Origin: Gordius sp. MW1 | Taxonomy: Eukaryota; Nematomorpha; Gordioida; Gordea; Gordiidae | Direction: 5' to 3' | Assembly (NCBI GenBank): GCA_964036665.1 | Contig: OZ038526.1 | Coordinates: 2,790,001 to 2,854,000 of the forward strand | DNA length: 64,000 bases | Part shown: piece by piece, positions 31,534-42,959 of the stretch | Position numbering within the stretch: the stretch's first letter is position 1 | How the letters are laid out: every line of letters starts with the position of its first letter | Translations under genes and position numbers: made by a program | Notes under the pieces: generated by a model | The model's database searches: none | What the model saw: the letters and a program-made list of their open reading frames with translations, nothing else | Told to the model about the DNA's origin: nothing

Positions 31534-33295
31534 CCAAGAAATTTTGGTGGAAGGCTCCCTTTAAAAGTCTAAGATAAACGCACACTACTTACAAGATATT
31601 TTATTATTTATATATAATCGATAATATACAGCTATACGGGCAAATAGCCTAAATGCACTTTGGCAAAAGACGCGATAAAATATTAATATTGTTTAATTAA
31701 ATATGTGTGTATAAGATTTAAAGCTTACGTATCAATCCGACAAAGGATATCCCAGTGTTGGAACTGGAAGCAAAGAAATACCTCGAAATTTAATTTTACA
31801 ATAATATTATGATAAAAAAGGAGCGGTTCAAATAAGGAATTATTGATAAAATTAGTGCTAAAATTTTGTAATATATTTATTAGATGTCAAGGTCGAGTTA
31901 TTTCAAAAGCGTCGTATTAGATAGGGGATGTAACAAGGGAGTGAGAGTGATAGGTAAATTCGCGTAGAATGAGACGAGGGGTGGAGGCAATAGGAATGAA
32001 AGCCTTTCTGTGTGGGAGTTTTGTTTATGCTGTGCTGCTTGAGTGACTTTTATACTAGTGAAAATGACAAACATCCCCACACTCCTACCCCTACCCCACA
32101 CGCATTATTGGGTCCCTCCCCTTTGTTTGTTTTTTCCGTGTACCCAATAATAATGTTAAGTAATAATTAACAAGAAACAAATATATTAATGGTATATTGC
32201 GGGGTAATTAAATTCGAAAAGGCAGGGTAAAATACAACATCATCGTGATTCGTTAGTCAAACTAGCTAGGCAAATAAATTTCCATCGTATGTCTATGTAT
32301 GGGATGGGGATTATAATCGTAGCGTATGTGCGGATGGGTAATAAAATGATATATGTGCGCGAGTGTTTTATTTTGCATAGCGTAACATTATCATATGCGT
32401 GGGGAAGGGAACACCACAGTGAGTGTTGATAAAAATCGATAATATTAAATATAGCAAGAGGGAGAGTAACATCGATATACCACACTGGTAAGAATGACGA
32501 ACACAAAAATCGATTAGAATATGGGTGAATACCACAATAATATAAAACTTATAATTACAATTAATAATTAATCAAGATTAATAAACAAAAAGTGTAAAAA
32601 TAGCTACATAAAAAATGTTATATCGTAATAAGAAGAGATGAACAAATTTAAAAAAAAACAGTTTGAAAATTATCTCAGTGCGGGACTTTCTTTACTAGCA
32701 ACATGAATTAACCCTGATATCTAGATTGTAAAAAATAAAAAAAACTAACATTTCTCATTGCCAAATCTAAGAAGACTGGCCGAAGTGAGGATAAATCTAT
32801 TTCGCAACAATATTTGAAGGGCATATAATATAATGTAAATCTATGGGTAATTGCACGGCGTAACTATAGAGGGAAAGATATACATAATATTAATTATGGC
32901 TTAGAAACCAAAATACCTGTAGGAAAAAATATTTGAATACATTAGGTTATTCAAAAAATCCTTAAAAAATTTTTAATACAGTTTTTAGTTATATTTAATA
33001 TTGTAGTGGTTAATTGACACCTGAGAACAATTAAAGCTTATCGCATTTGTTGTTTATAAGAATCTAGCAAAAGTTGCTCAAATATTTTAAAGGACGATAA
33101 AACTAAGATCACATTGTACAGTTTATATAAACGGATACCGTTTTATAATATTTAGCTAAATCGCTTTATCCATTTATTAATTTTTATTTTTGGAAATTAA
33201 GGCCTTCTATTAATGACACCTTGACAGGCTAGCTACATAGTTAACTTCATGGGCGTAGCCCCGCTATTGCCTGTTACGACCGCGCATCTAAAAAT
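31534..33295. other. AT-rich sequence without recognisable genes
   Basis: Open frames here (for example 31898-32101 and 32240-32506) show no domain resemblance or splice context. Nothing is supported, except that a CATGGGCGTAGCC motif near 33248 may be a fragment of that element family. Confidence 0.55.
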
Positions 33296-33299
33296 GATA

Positions 33300-34610
33300 A
33301 AATTTACATGTGCTAAATTTTTCCATTGGTCATTTATTAATACATAAGAGTCAAAAAAAAAGAAAAAAAAATTTTCGATTCACACTTTGGCCAAATGGTC
33401 ATTTTTTTCATTGGTCACTACCAACATATACTCTATAAGTCAATGTTAGCCAAAAATACGGAAAAAAAAATTTCGCTTCACACTTTGGCGAATGGTCATT
33501 TTAAAATAATCGATATTGATTGTCAGTAGCCAGCGGACGGCCAAAAAGTCATATTATCAATGGTAGTAACAAGAACAATCATAAGAGTAAAAAGAACGAA
33601 AAAAAATTTTTGCTTCACATTTTGGCCAAATGGTCATTTTTTTCATTGGTCACTATCAACAGATTCTCTATAAGTCAATGTTAGCCAAAAAAAACGGGAA
33701 AAAAATTTCGCTTCACACTTTCGGACACTGGTCATTTTTTCCATTGGTCAGCAGCCAACGGACGGCCAAAAAGTCTTATTATCAATGGTAGTAACATGAA
33801 CAATCATAATAGGCGGAAAAAAACGAAAAAATAAACTTGGATTCACATTTTGGCCAAATGGTCATTTTTTTCCAGTGGTCAGCACCCAACGGACGGCCAA
33901 AAAGTCGTAATAGCAATGGTAGTAACAGTAACAAACATAAGAGTAAAAAAAAACCCCGGTATTCGAACCCAAAAACTGGTTAAATTAACAAAAATTAAAA
34001 GTGCGTATCCACGTTCGGTTCGGTGCGTGACATCCTCGATTCCATTGGTCAGCACCCAACGGACGGCCAAAAAGTCGTAATAGCAATGGTAGGAACAAGA
34101 ACAATCATAAGAGGCAAAAAAAACGGAAAAATAAACTTGGGTTCACATTTTGGCCAAATGGTCATTTTTTTTATTAGTCAGCACCCAACGGACGGCCAAA
34201 AAGTCGTAATAGCAATGGTAGTAACAGTAACAAACATAAGAGTCAAAAAAAACCCCGGGATTCGAACCCAAAAACTGGTTAAATTAACAAAAATTAAAAG
34301 TAAACAAAAAAGACATTCGGTGCAAGACATCCACGTTCGGTGCAAGACATCCACGATTCCATCGGTCAGCACCCAACGGACGGTCAAAAAGGCATAATAG
34401 CAATGGTAGTAATAGGAACAATCATAAGAGTCAAAAAAAACGCAAAAAAAATTTCGCTTCACACTTTGGCCAAATGGTCATTTTTTTCATTGGTCAGCAG
34501 CCAGCGGACGGCCAAAAAGTCTTATTATCAATGATAGTAACAAGAACAATCATAAGAGTCAAAAAAAACTCCGGGATTCTAACCCCAAAACTAGTTAAAT
34601 TGCATAGCAA
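33300..34610 (+). repeat. Array of hairpin repeat units with T-arm-like inserts
   Basis: About nine units show CCAAATGGTCATTTTTTTCA and CAGCACCCAACGGACGGCC variants. Two units end in CCCCGGGATTCGAACCC-like segments (near 33955 and 34255), and these two blocks of about 300 bp are near-identical, so the array grew by duplicating multi-unit blocks. A short GACATCC(A/T)CG-containing spacer is private to this array. Confidence 0.75.
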
Positions 34611-34619
34611 TTACCAAAA

Positions 34620-34880
34620 TTTGAATATAGATATACTTATGCATTAATTTAACGTAGCAATTAAAACCCGACCCCGCCCGAAAGCGAGGGAGCTAGAGAT
34701 GAGGGGTGGGGCACCTCTTGATAGAGATGAGGGGTGGGGCACCTCTTTCTCATGCATTAATTTGAAAAATCGATAACCTAATATACCCAATGCAAATAGA
34801 TAGGGTAACGGACAGACAACGGACAACGGACAGACAACGGACAACCAAAAACGAGCCCATAAATTGCATAGCAATTAATA
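34620..34880 (+). repeat. Composite module, tail
   Basis: AAACCCGACCCCGCCCGAAA, GAGATGAGGGGTGGGGCACC twice, CGATAACCTAATATACCCAA, a GGACAGACAACGGACAACGG stretch and GAGCCCATAAATTGCATAGC repeat the layout at 16370-16615. Confidence 0.75.
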
Positions 34881-34893
34881 AAATTTTAGTTGA

Positions 34894-35136
34894 CTAATAA
34901 GAATCTAAATTTTCTGGTTTAATTCGCGTTCTTCTTTCTTCTAATGTTCTTCCAGCCACCGAGAAATTTCTTTCCGAATTGGTAGAGGTAGCAGGTATAG
35001 CTAAAACTTTATTTGCCAGCTTATAAAGCCTTGGCAGGACTGTTTGATATGAACCCCACCATTTCAGCAAATCTTTTTTTGAATCATATTTGCAATCTTC
35101 ATTTTTTAACGAAAGGTAAATAAATTGTGATTTCAT
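34894..35136 (-). pseudogene. hAT transposase C-terminal fragment (third family)
   Basis: Eighty residues with LLKWWGSYQTVLPRLYKLAN, LAIPATSTNSERNFSVAG and RTRIKPENLDSY form a hAT dimerisation domain. It is unlike the intact family (SVERAFSSLKF) and the fragment at 10995. The remainder of the protein is absent, and sequence between 35137 and 35550 is not recognisable. Confidence 0.8.
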
Positions 35137-35549
35137 CGGGGGCTTTATCCCAATTCCAACACCCCCCCCCCATTATTTTTTCCCCTCAAGTCGGCGTGAC
35201 TCACACCAGACAATACCCCTGCTGCACCATGGAGATTGCTTTTAAGAAAGAAGGCAAGGCAAGTTACATCACTCATGATTACCCGAAATCAAGAGGGAAA
35301 GGAGCTACGCGTGTGCTTTAAGGAAAGGGGAGAGTGATTGATGATTTTCGGAGTTGATTTGAAATGAAATAGAAAGAGATGCGTGTCTACTACGTCTAGC
35401 TAGGGAAAAACGCTAGGGAAATACTGATAGGGTAAGTAAAAGGTGAGGAGGTGGTATTGGGCATCTAAAATGGTAAAGTAAAAAAAGAATGCAAAAATAA
35501 TTATGAAAAGGTATACTAAAAATTATTAATTTAATTATTATTTTTTATT

Positions 35550-35683
35550 TTAAATTTGAAAATCCGATCCGATCCGACTAAAATAAAATGTTGATCCGAT
35601 CCGACTTCCAAAATTAAAATGTTGATCCGATCCGTCCGAACTCGGATCGGATGTCGGATCGGATTGATCCGTGCACACCTCTA
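35550..35683 (-). mobile_element. hAT terminus with GGATCG subterminal repeats
   Basis: CCGATCCGATCCGA-type repeats lead to an end reading, on the minus strand, TAGAGGTGTGCACGGATC. It shares the TAGAG...TGCACGG form with the ends at 14305 and 37618. The fragment at 34894-35136 could belong to the same element, but its opposite end is not visible. Bases 35690-36020 hold nothing recognised. Confidence 0.65.
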
Positions 35684-36021
35684 ACATACACACATACATA
35701 GTTTCATTTTTATATTAAACACGTTTACTATATCAATTATGTTTTTTTAATATATTTAGCATATGTATAAATATTATTTGGCATATTTTGATATAAAATG
35801 TAATATTTACTACTCGTTTAAAACAAGCATACGATCACCCTTAGCAAAACTAATGTCATCCAGCAGTCCGTTGTAATTATATAGCGCTAACTTTTCTAAC
35901 GCCTATCGTATTTGTATAAAAGATTTACTGGGTAAATTTTGTCATAAATATATAAGGTTTGCTTAAAAAATATATAGCTAATTAAAAAAATTATTTTTAT
36001 TTTATATATTTTAAAACACTT

Positions 36022-36535
36022 GAGGGTATGGCGAAGTATATATCCGGTGTAATGTGCGACAAGAAAACGCCAATCTGGTTGAAGAGCAAAGCTTACAAGT
36101 CCATCGTAAGAACGGTGATACTCTATGGAAGTGAAACATGGGCATTAAACACCACGGAAGCAAAGCTATTACAAGCCACAGAGATGAGAATGATACGGTG
36201 GAACTTGGGGTATACTAAGCTCGACCATATGACGAATGATTTTCTCATGACAAAAATGGTTATTAACCTATGGCGGACATGATTAACGAAAATCAGCTAA
36301 GGTGGTATGGGCATATACTAAGAAGGGGCACGGATGACTTAAATAGAAAAGTACTGGACATGGAGGTACCGGGGAAGAGAGAAGAGGACGACCCCGTATC
36401 ACGTGGAAAGGGCAAATCGATAAAGTTATGAAAACTAAAAAGATTAGTCAAGACATGGCACTCACCCTATCAAAATGGAAGAAACTTATCAAAACAAACC
36501 CCACGAATGTGGGACCAAATAACTGATAAAGAAGA
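36022..36535 (+). pseudogene. RTE-type LINE, 3' fragment
   Basis: Starting at GAGGGTATGGCGAAG, the frame gives KYISGVMCDKKTPIWLKSKA, RTVILYGSETWALN, MRMIRWNLGYTKLDHMTNDF, then after frameshifts LRWYGHILRRGTDDLNRKVL and ITWKGQID. This is the conserved C-terminal region of RTE-type ORFs and lines up with the last 550 bp of the copy at 59177-63232. It is a typical 5'-truncated insertion. Confidence 0.82.
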
Positions 36536-36744
36536 GATTGTTCATAATAACCTATAAATTAAAATATAATTTATAATAAATTAATAAATTTTAATCTTAT
36601 CTTCACGTTATGGTATGTTAAAATTAATTCAGAATAGGTAATAAGGAAAAGGAAAAATAGCTGATTAAAAAGTATAAGACTTTTTTGTTACAAAATTCGG
36701 ATTAACATTATATTTTTCAAATAAATAAAAATAAAAAAGGATTT

Positions 36745-36870
36745 TTAAAGTTGAACGAACGTTAAATTCGAACGCGTTCATCAATAAAAGGAACGCGTTC
36801 ACGTTCAAAGTTCAGCAAAAAAAGGAACGCCGTTCCTCAATGTTTCAAAAAATGTTAATTCACAACACTA
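36745..36870. mobile_element. hAT terminus with GAACGCGTTC repeats
   Basis: GAACGCGTTC occurs twice, with related GTTC/GAAC blocks, ahead of an end reading TTCACAACACTA (a hAT-like TAGTGTTGTGAA end on the minus strand). The same repeat follows the hAT fragment near 10805, suggesting one family. Bases 36871-37110 hold a decayed poly-G element near 36955-37075. Confidence 0.55.
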
Positions 36871-37407
36871 TTCCTATTACATGCAAGCGTGAGTGGTTTA
36901 ATTCTAAAATTAATTAGATGTTGATTTATATCAACATGCATTCAGAATTCTGGGGTAGTTTAGGCGGGTAGCCAGGGATTTCTCGGGGGGGGGGGGGGGG
37001 GAGAGCTGCCATTTTTTTAAACAGTCTTATTTGTAATTAAAAATAAAGATTAACAACTAAAAAGCCAGCCCCTCTGGCCCAGGGGTTAGGCAACCGTCGT
37101 AAATTTAGATTTTTAAGTATGTCCGGTCGGGCACTTTAACAAGATTGGGGCAATGCGAGTTTAATAAGATTCTTATATAATTTACTTTCCTAGACACTTT
37201 TTTATTAAAAAAAATTTGATAATTAAATCAAAAATTTTCGAAAATATGAAATTTAAAATGATCATTTTGGGCCCGGCAGTAGCTCTAATGATTTGGGCAT
37301 GCCCAGGCGGACTTTTAGAAGGGTTTGGGTGGCCCCTGGCGGGCATTCATACATCAGACTGTGATGGGTTCTGGCAGAAAAATAATTCAATCAATGTCTT
37401 AACATTC

Positions 37408-37617
37408 TATTTGCTATGCAATTTATGGGCTCGTTTTTGGTTGCCCGTCCGTTGTCCGTCCGTTGTCCGTTGTCCTCCCTATCTATTTGCATTGGGTATA
37501 TTAGGTTATCGCTTTTTAATTGCTATGCATGAGAAAGAGGTGCCCCACCCCTCATCTCTATCTCATGCATAAGAGGTGCCCCACCCCTCATCTCTCTCTC
37601 CCTCGGTGTGTTATATA
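37408..37617 (-). repeat. Composite module, tail in reverse orientation
   Basis: TTGCTATGCAATTTATGGGC, TCGTTTTTGGTTGCCCGTCC, GTTGTCC repeats, TATCTATTTGCATTGGGTAT and CACCCCTCATCTCT twice are the complement of the tail at 28990-29215. It is broken at 37617 by a hAT end. Just upstream (37260-37400) lies a decayed piece of the CAGTGGTCAG-type hAT. Confidence 0.7.
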
Positions 37618-38600
37618 TAGAGACCTGCACGGGCGGCCCGAGGCCCGGCCCGGCCCGGAAAAGCCCGGGCCCGGACGGGCCCGGGCCGGGCTCGGGCCTT
37701 AAATTTTTAGGCTTTAAAATTCCGGGCCGGGCCGGGCCTAATTTATAAATTATAGGCCCGGCCCGGAATAATTTAAAAGAGTCTAAGTAGTCTTTTATTC
37801 TGTTTAAAACAATCTATAATATTTCAAAAAATTAATTACAAGTTATTGAATATGTTAAACACTCATTTATTCATTTAGCGCTTATTCTAATATACAAACA
37901 ATTAAGTATGGAACAAAAAAAATCTACTGCTAAAAGCTGAAAATATTCAGAAAGAATTTTATAAAGTAAAATAAAATCTTAGAGAAAAGAGTGAAGTATG
38001 GAAAAGATTATAAGAAAATAAATTTTGTTTTTTGTAAGATTTGCAGGAATGTGTTATTCTATAATTCCTGCTCATCAGGCAATATTTATGTTAGTTTTGA
38101 TAATGCTTAATATGGAACACCCATCTCCAAAAACATAAATGCTGTAAAGAAGTCCAGGAAAATAAAAATTGGACAATTACCTATGCAAGCCACTTTTAGC
38201 AAAACTTACAAATCCTGCAAAAATCAAAAAAGAACTCATATCCTCAATAGCCCAATTTTGTAGAATGGATATGGCATGAAACATCTTCTATGAAGAAAGA
38301 GGTAGAGGAAAATGAAGTTGACACCAACACAAAGTTAAAGATCAACGAGAAAAAAATAAAATTATCGGATTGGTCGAAAGACCACAGTGGGCATTTCTTG
38401 CGCTTTGCCCTCTTGTTTGTAAGATTTTTTCGACACCTGATTTGGCCTCGAGTGAGAGGTGTTTTTCGTCAGCTGGCAGCATTTATGAAGAGCGGAGAAC
38501 AAATCTAAAACACGGAAATTTTTGATGCATGTGTTTTTTTGCTTCAAAATAGTTTTATTATCAATTTATAATTTTTTTTTTGTGCGTTTTATTATTTAAT
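37618..38600 (+). pseudogene. hAT internal-deletion derivative (BED finger joined to dimerisation tail)
   Basis: The left end TAGAGACCTGCACGGGCGGC is followed by GGCCCG repeats. Coding remnants are a BED-like start (CKIC at 38033-38044, then RNVLFYNS) and, after only about 400 bp, a hAT C-terminus: LASSERCFSSAGSIYEERR from 38442, then NLKHGNFDACVFLLQN. The whole catalytic core is missing, so this is a deletion derivative rather than a working gene. Its right end is not seen and is probably replaced by the mitochondrial insert that begins around 38630. Confidence 0.65.
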
Positions 38601-38629
38601 AAAATTTTTTACCAAAATTAAGTTTGATT

Positions 38630-39168
38630 AAGTTTCTGCAATTACTAAAATTCCGAAGATACCCGCGCTGAGTCACAACACTACTATCAATACAGAAAAC
38701 ATTATAATAGCTAAATATTCTGCCATAAAGATTACGGCAAAATAACCAGAATAGTACTCTGTGTTAAAACCAGATACTAGCTCTGATTCCCCCTCTATCA
38801 GATCATACGGGGTACGGTTGGTTTCCGCTAATCTGCAAATCAAAAAACTAATAAGTATAACTCTAGTCACAACAACCATAGGATAAATGCTCTCGAAATC
38901 TAAAAACAACATTCTCACAACACCTATAGCTATAAGTAAAATAATAAAAGAGAGAGCTAGCTCATAAGATACAGCCTGAGCTACTGCTCGTATAGCTCCT
39001 AACATTGAATACTTTCTATTAGAAGTTCAACCAGACAAAATCAAAACATACACCCCCAGCCCTATCAAGCCAAGCAAGGCTACTAATATAATCTCCGCTT
39101 CTTGAGCGAAAAAAACGACATTCCTACTAATAAAGATGCTTGGCTCAGTACAAATTCGAAAAGGACCA
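38630..39168 (-). pseudogene. nad1: nad1, partial (mitochondrial origin)
   Basis: NADH dehydrogenase subunit 1 of complex I. With TGA=Trp and AGA=Ser the frame reads SGWTSNSKYSMLGAIRAVAQ, then SYELALSFIILL, SLAETNRTPYDLIEGESEL and VSGFNTEYYSGYFAVIFMAE. The N-terminal third and the C-terminal end are missing (about 180 of about 310 residues). It lies directly downstream of trnL2, as in ancestral arthropod mitochondria. It cannot be expressed from the nucleus because of in-frame TGA codons. Confidence 0.85.
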
Positions 39169-39235
39169 AATCTGAAGGTGTAACCACACATATTAGAATC
39201 TTAACTTCTAAGCATAAAATCTGCCACTACAGATT
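39169..39235 (-). tRNA. trnL2: trnL2 (tRNA-Leu, UAA anticodon), mitochondrial origin
   Basis: On the minus strand a 67-nt tRNA folds with acceptor AATCTG/CAGATT, a TGGCAGA D-loop region, anticodon stem TAGAA/TTCTA around GTTAAGA (anticodon TAA) and T-stem GTGT/ACAC. It sits between nad1 and the break, not between cox1 and cox2, which is the ancestral arthropod position. Confidence 0.75.
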
Positions 39236-39258
39236 CTTTATAGACGGTTTCGTCTTTT

Positions 39259-39453
39259 AACATTTTTATTGTCGTGAAGAGGTTTACAGCCAGCAATAAT
39301 TTATTGCTGGCTGTAAACCTCTTCACCCTACTAATACCTTACTAATACCTTACTAATACACCCACCCACCCATACCCCCTTTAAGGGGCAGGCCCCTTTT
39401 AGCATTTTTATTGTCGTGCTGGCTGTAAACCTCTTCACGACAATAAAAATGTT
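39259..39453. repeat. Nested inverted duplications between trnL2 and cox1
   Basis: A perfect 53-base palindrome (39274-39326; stems of 26 bases, 1-base loop, start GTGAAGAGGTTTACAGCCAG) is followed about 90 bp later by an exact inverted copy of its left half plus flank (39417-39453, complement of 39259-39295). Between them are CTTACTAATAC and CCCACCCACCC repeats. This looks like template switching or snap-back copying. Confidence 0.85.
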
Positions 39454-39459
39454 AAAAAT

Positions 39460-40992
<1,533 letters not shown>

Positions 40993-41011
40993 CAATCCGA
41001 TCCTGATTGTA

Positions 41012-41692
41012 ATGAACCCATGACATTTGGTTTTTTTAAATGACATAATATCCTCTTCATCAGAGTACTTACTACTTTTACATGAATTTGCTATAGCTTA
41101 CATCACTGCTATTACAGTGATAGTCATGTTTATATTTTTTACTATCATTACACCAAAAAGCTATACCCTAAAATCTGCACATATAAACTTAACAGAGTTT
41201 ATTTGAACAGTTCTGCCTATGGTGATTTTAATAGCCATGGCATTGCCTACAGTAAAAATTTTGTATTCTAACGAAGATGCTCACTGACCTGATCTTACTG
41301 TGAAAGTAATAGGGGCTCAGTGGTACTGAAACTATGAGTACTCCGATTTTGAAAACTTAAACTTTGACTCGTATATGACACAACAAGAAGATTTAAACAG
41401 ATATAAAACACGGCTACTTGATACAGACAATCATTTAGTGCTACCTTACAAAATTATAACACGTTTAATCATCTCGTCTAATGATGTTATCCACTCATTT
41501 GCCCTGCCACAATTTTCTATAAAAATAGATGCCATTCCGGGCCGTTTAAATCAAATATTTATTCTCCCTAATAAGCCTATAATCACTTACGGTCAGTGTT
41601 CCGAAATTTGCGGGGTCAATCACTCTTTTATGCCTATTTGTTTAGAAGCTCTATCGACTAATAATTTTTTAAACTGAGTAACAACAAAATAG
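41012..41692 (+). pseudogene. cox2: cox2, full length (mitochondrial origin)
   Basis: Cytochrome c oxidase subunit II. ATG at 41012 to TAG at 41690-41692 gives 226 codons plus stop, open in mitochondrial code. Landmarks are EYLLLLHEFAMAYITAIT (first membrane segment), GAQWYWNYEYSDFE, SNDVIHSFALPQFSMKMDA, and the CuA site YGQCSEICGVNHSFMP. Only 19 bases separate it from cox1, with no trnL2 between them. Confidence 0.95.
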
Positions 41693-41757
41693 TACAGTTA
41701 AAAAGCTTTTATGAAGCATCAACCTCTTAAGTTGAAGAAGTTACTAGTAACTTTACC
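41691..41757 (+). tRNA. trnK: trnK (tRNA-Lys, CUU anticodon), mitochondrial origin
   Basis: The anticodon stem TCAAC/GTTGA (41719-41735) holds the loop CTCTTAA with anticodon CTT. The D-stem is GCTT/AAGC, and the T-arm is the short GTTAC..GTAAC. The acceptor has five of seven pairs and overlaps the cox2 stop. It follows cox2 as in most arthropods. Confidence 0.72.
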
Positions 41758-41763
41758 TGCCTT

Positions 41764-41817
41764 GGGGGTTGGTTATACCACTTTGTCAAGGTGGTTAACC
41801 TAGCTATTAGGACCCCC
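41764..41817 (+). tRNA. trnD: trnD (tRNA-Asp, GUC anticodon), mitochondrial origin, reduced
   Basis: Acceptor GGGGGTT/GACCCCC and anticodon stem CCACT/GGTGG with loop TTGTCAA are clear. Only seven bases lie between acceptor and anticodon stem, so the D-arm is missing. The total is 54 nt, very short even for mitochondrial tRNAs; either the original tRNA is D-armless or this copy lost about 10 bases. Confidence 0.7.
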
Positions 41818-42022
41818 ATCATCCCCCAAACCTTCCCTATAGTGACGTCAATTATTACATTTCTAATCTTATCGTTAATTTTTTAATCGTCTATTCTGTC
41901 CATCAGAGGGCCCTCTGATACTATTAAGCCCTTCATGGTAGGAAGAGTGGGTGTTTCAGTTTCTATGTGTCCTATTAAATTTTAGTTAATGATAATAAGT
42001 TTATTTTCTTCTTTTGACCCCT
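41818..42022 (+). pseudogene. atp8: atp8 and start of atp6, disrupted (mitochondrial origin)
   Basis: ATP synthase subunit 8 starts IIPQTFPMVTSIITFLILSL, meets a TAA at 41884-41886, and its frame resumes to a normal end (PIKF, TAG at 41983-41985). The middle consists of a repeat unit (41915-41970) also present three more times nearby. atp6 begins at about 41989 (MMMSLFSSFDP) and is cut at about 42022 by another copy of that unit. Confidence 0.65.
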
Positions 42023-42246
42023 ATGGGTGTTTCAGTTTCTATGTGTATTTTCTCAGCTATTTTGTCATATCTGGTTGGATGTTAATTATATGACAAAATA
42101 GCTGAGAAAATACACATAGAAACTGAAACACCCACTCTTCCTACCATGAAGGGCTTAATAGTATCAGAGCTGATACTATTAAGCCCTTCATGGTAGGAAG
42201 AGTGGGTGTTTCAGTTTCTATGTGTATTTTCTCAGCTATTTTGTCA
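41903..42246. repeat. Cluster of inverted and direct copies at the NUMT edge
   Basis: A unit running from CTGATACTATTAAGCCCTTC to CTCAGCTATTTTGTC (up to 76 bp) occurs at 41915-41970 (+, partial), 42024-42068 (+, partial), 42091-42168 (-) and 42171-42246 (+). Adjacent copies form two hairpins. The cluster starts with the perfect 16-base palindrome TCAGAGGGCCCTCTGA (41903-41918). The last copy touches the outer edge of the large palindrome. Confidence 0.85.
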
Positions 42247-42959
42247 AATAAATTATCAACTAAAGTTAGATGTTTAGCTTTGTATATTTTAAATGTCATT
42301 AAAATTGACAGATTGTGTGTTATATAAGATTTAAATTTTTTGAACATTTATTCTTAATTTGTTATATATGTCTCTATTCTTCCTATTGCCTGTTATTATT
42401 TTAAAGAAATTAATTAAAGAGGGGTAATAATTATTAAAGCTTTTACTAATGCTTAGATGTGTACATTTATTTTTATCCCTAAGATTTGACTCAATGTATT
42501 GTACATCTTATATATAAAAATGAAACTATGTGTGTGTGTATGCCGCCACCTTTTTTGGAAAACTACCAGACCGATTTGGCTCAAAATTTCACAGTTTATT
42601 CCTGCCACCCCGGAGCGTGTTTTAAGATATGTTCCAGCCAAATCGGTCCAGTAGTTTTCGAGATATTGGGTTTTTATGCTTATGCTTTTTGACGTTGTTG
42701 TATCGCACGTCAATCAACCTACTGCTGCCTATCTTATCTATCGTGTAGGTTAGGTAGTGTGATAAATGCAGTAGGCATGTGTTGCGGAAAATGAAAACTT
42801 TTTACGCACTTTGAAACATTAAATATCAAAGCCATTGTGTCTTTATTAATTTAAGTTGAGTTTAATTAGGGGGGGGGGGGGCAAAACATATTTTTTTTTA
42901 AATTTGGTGTTTGTTTTAATTATTTTGTCATTTGGGGGGGGCAAAACCTTGGTACGCCC

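Noticed and set aside
42486-42692. Frames of 68-86 residues duplicated at 42453-42713 and 50771-51031
   Set aside because: They lie in a repeated segment present in both palindrome arms, overlap on both strands, and show no recognised domain.
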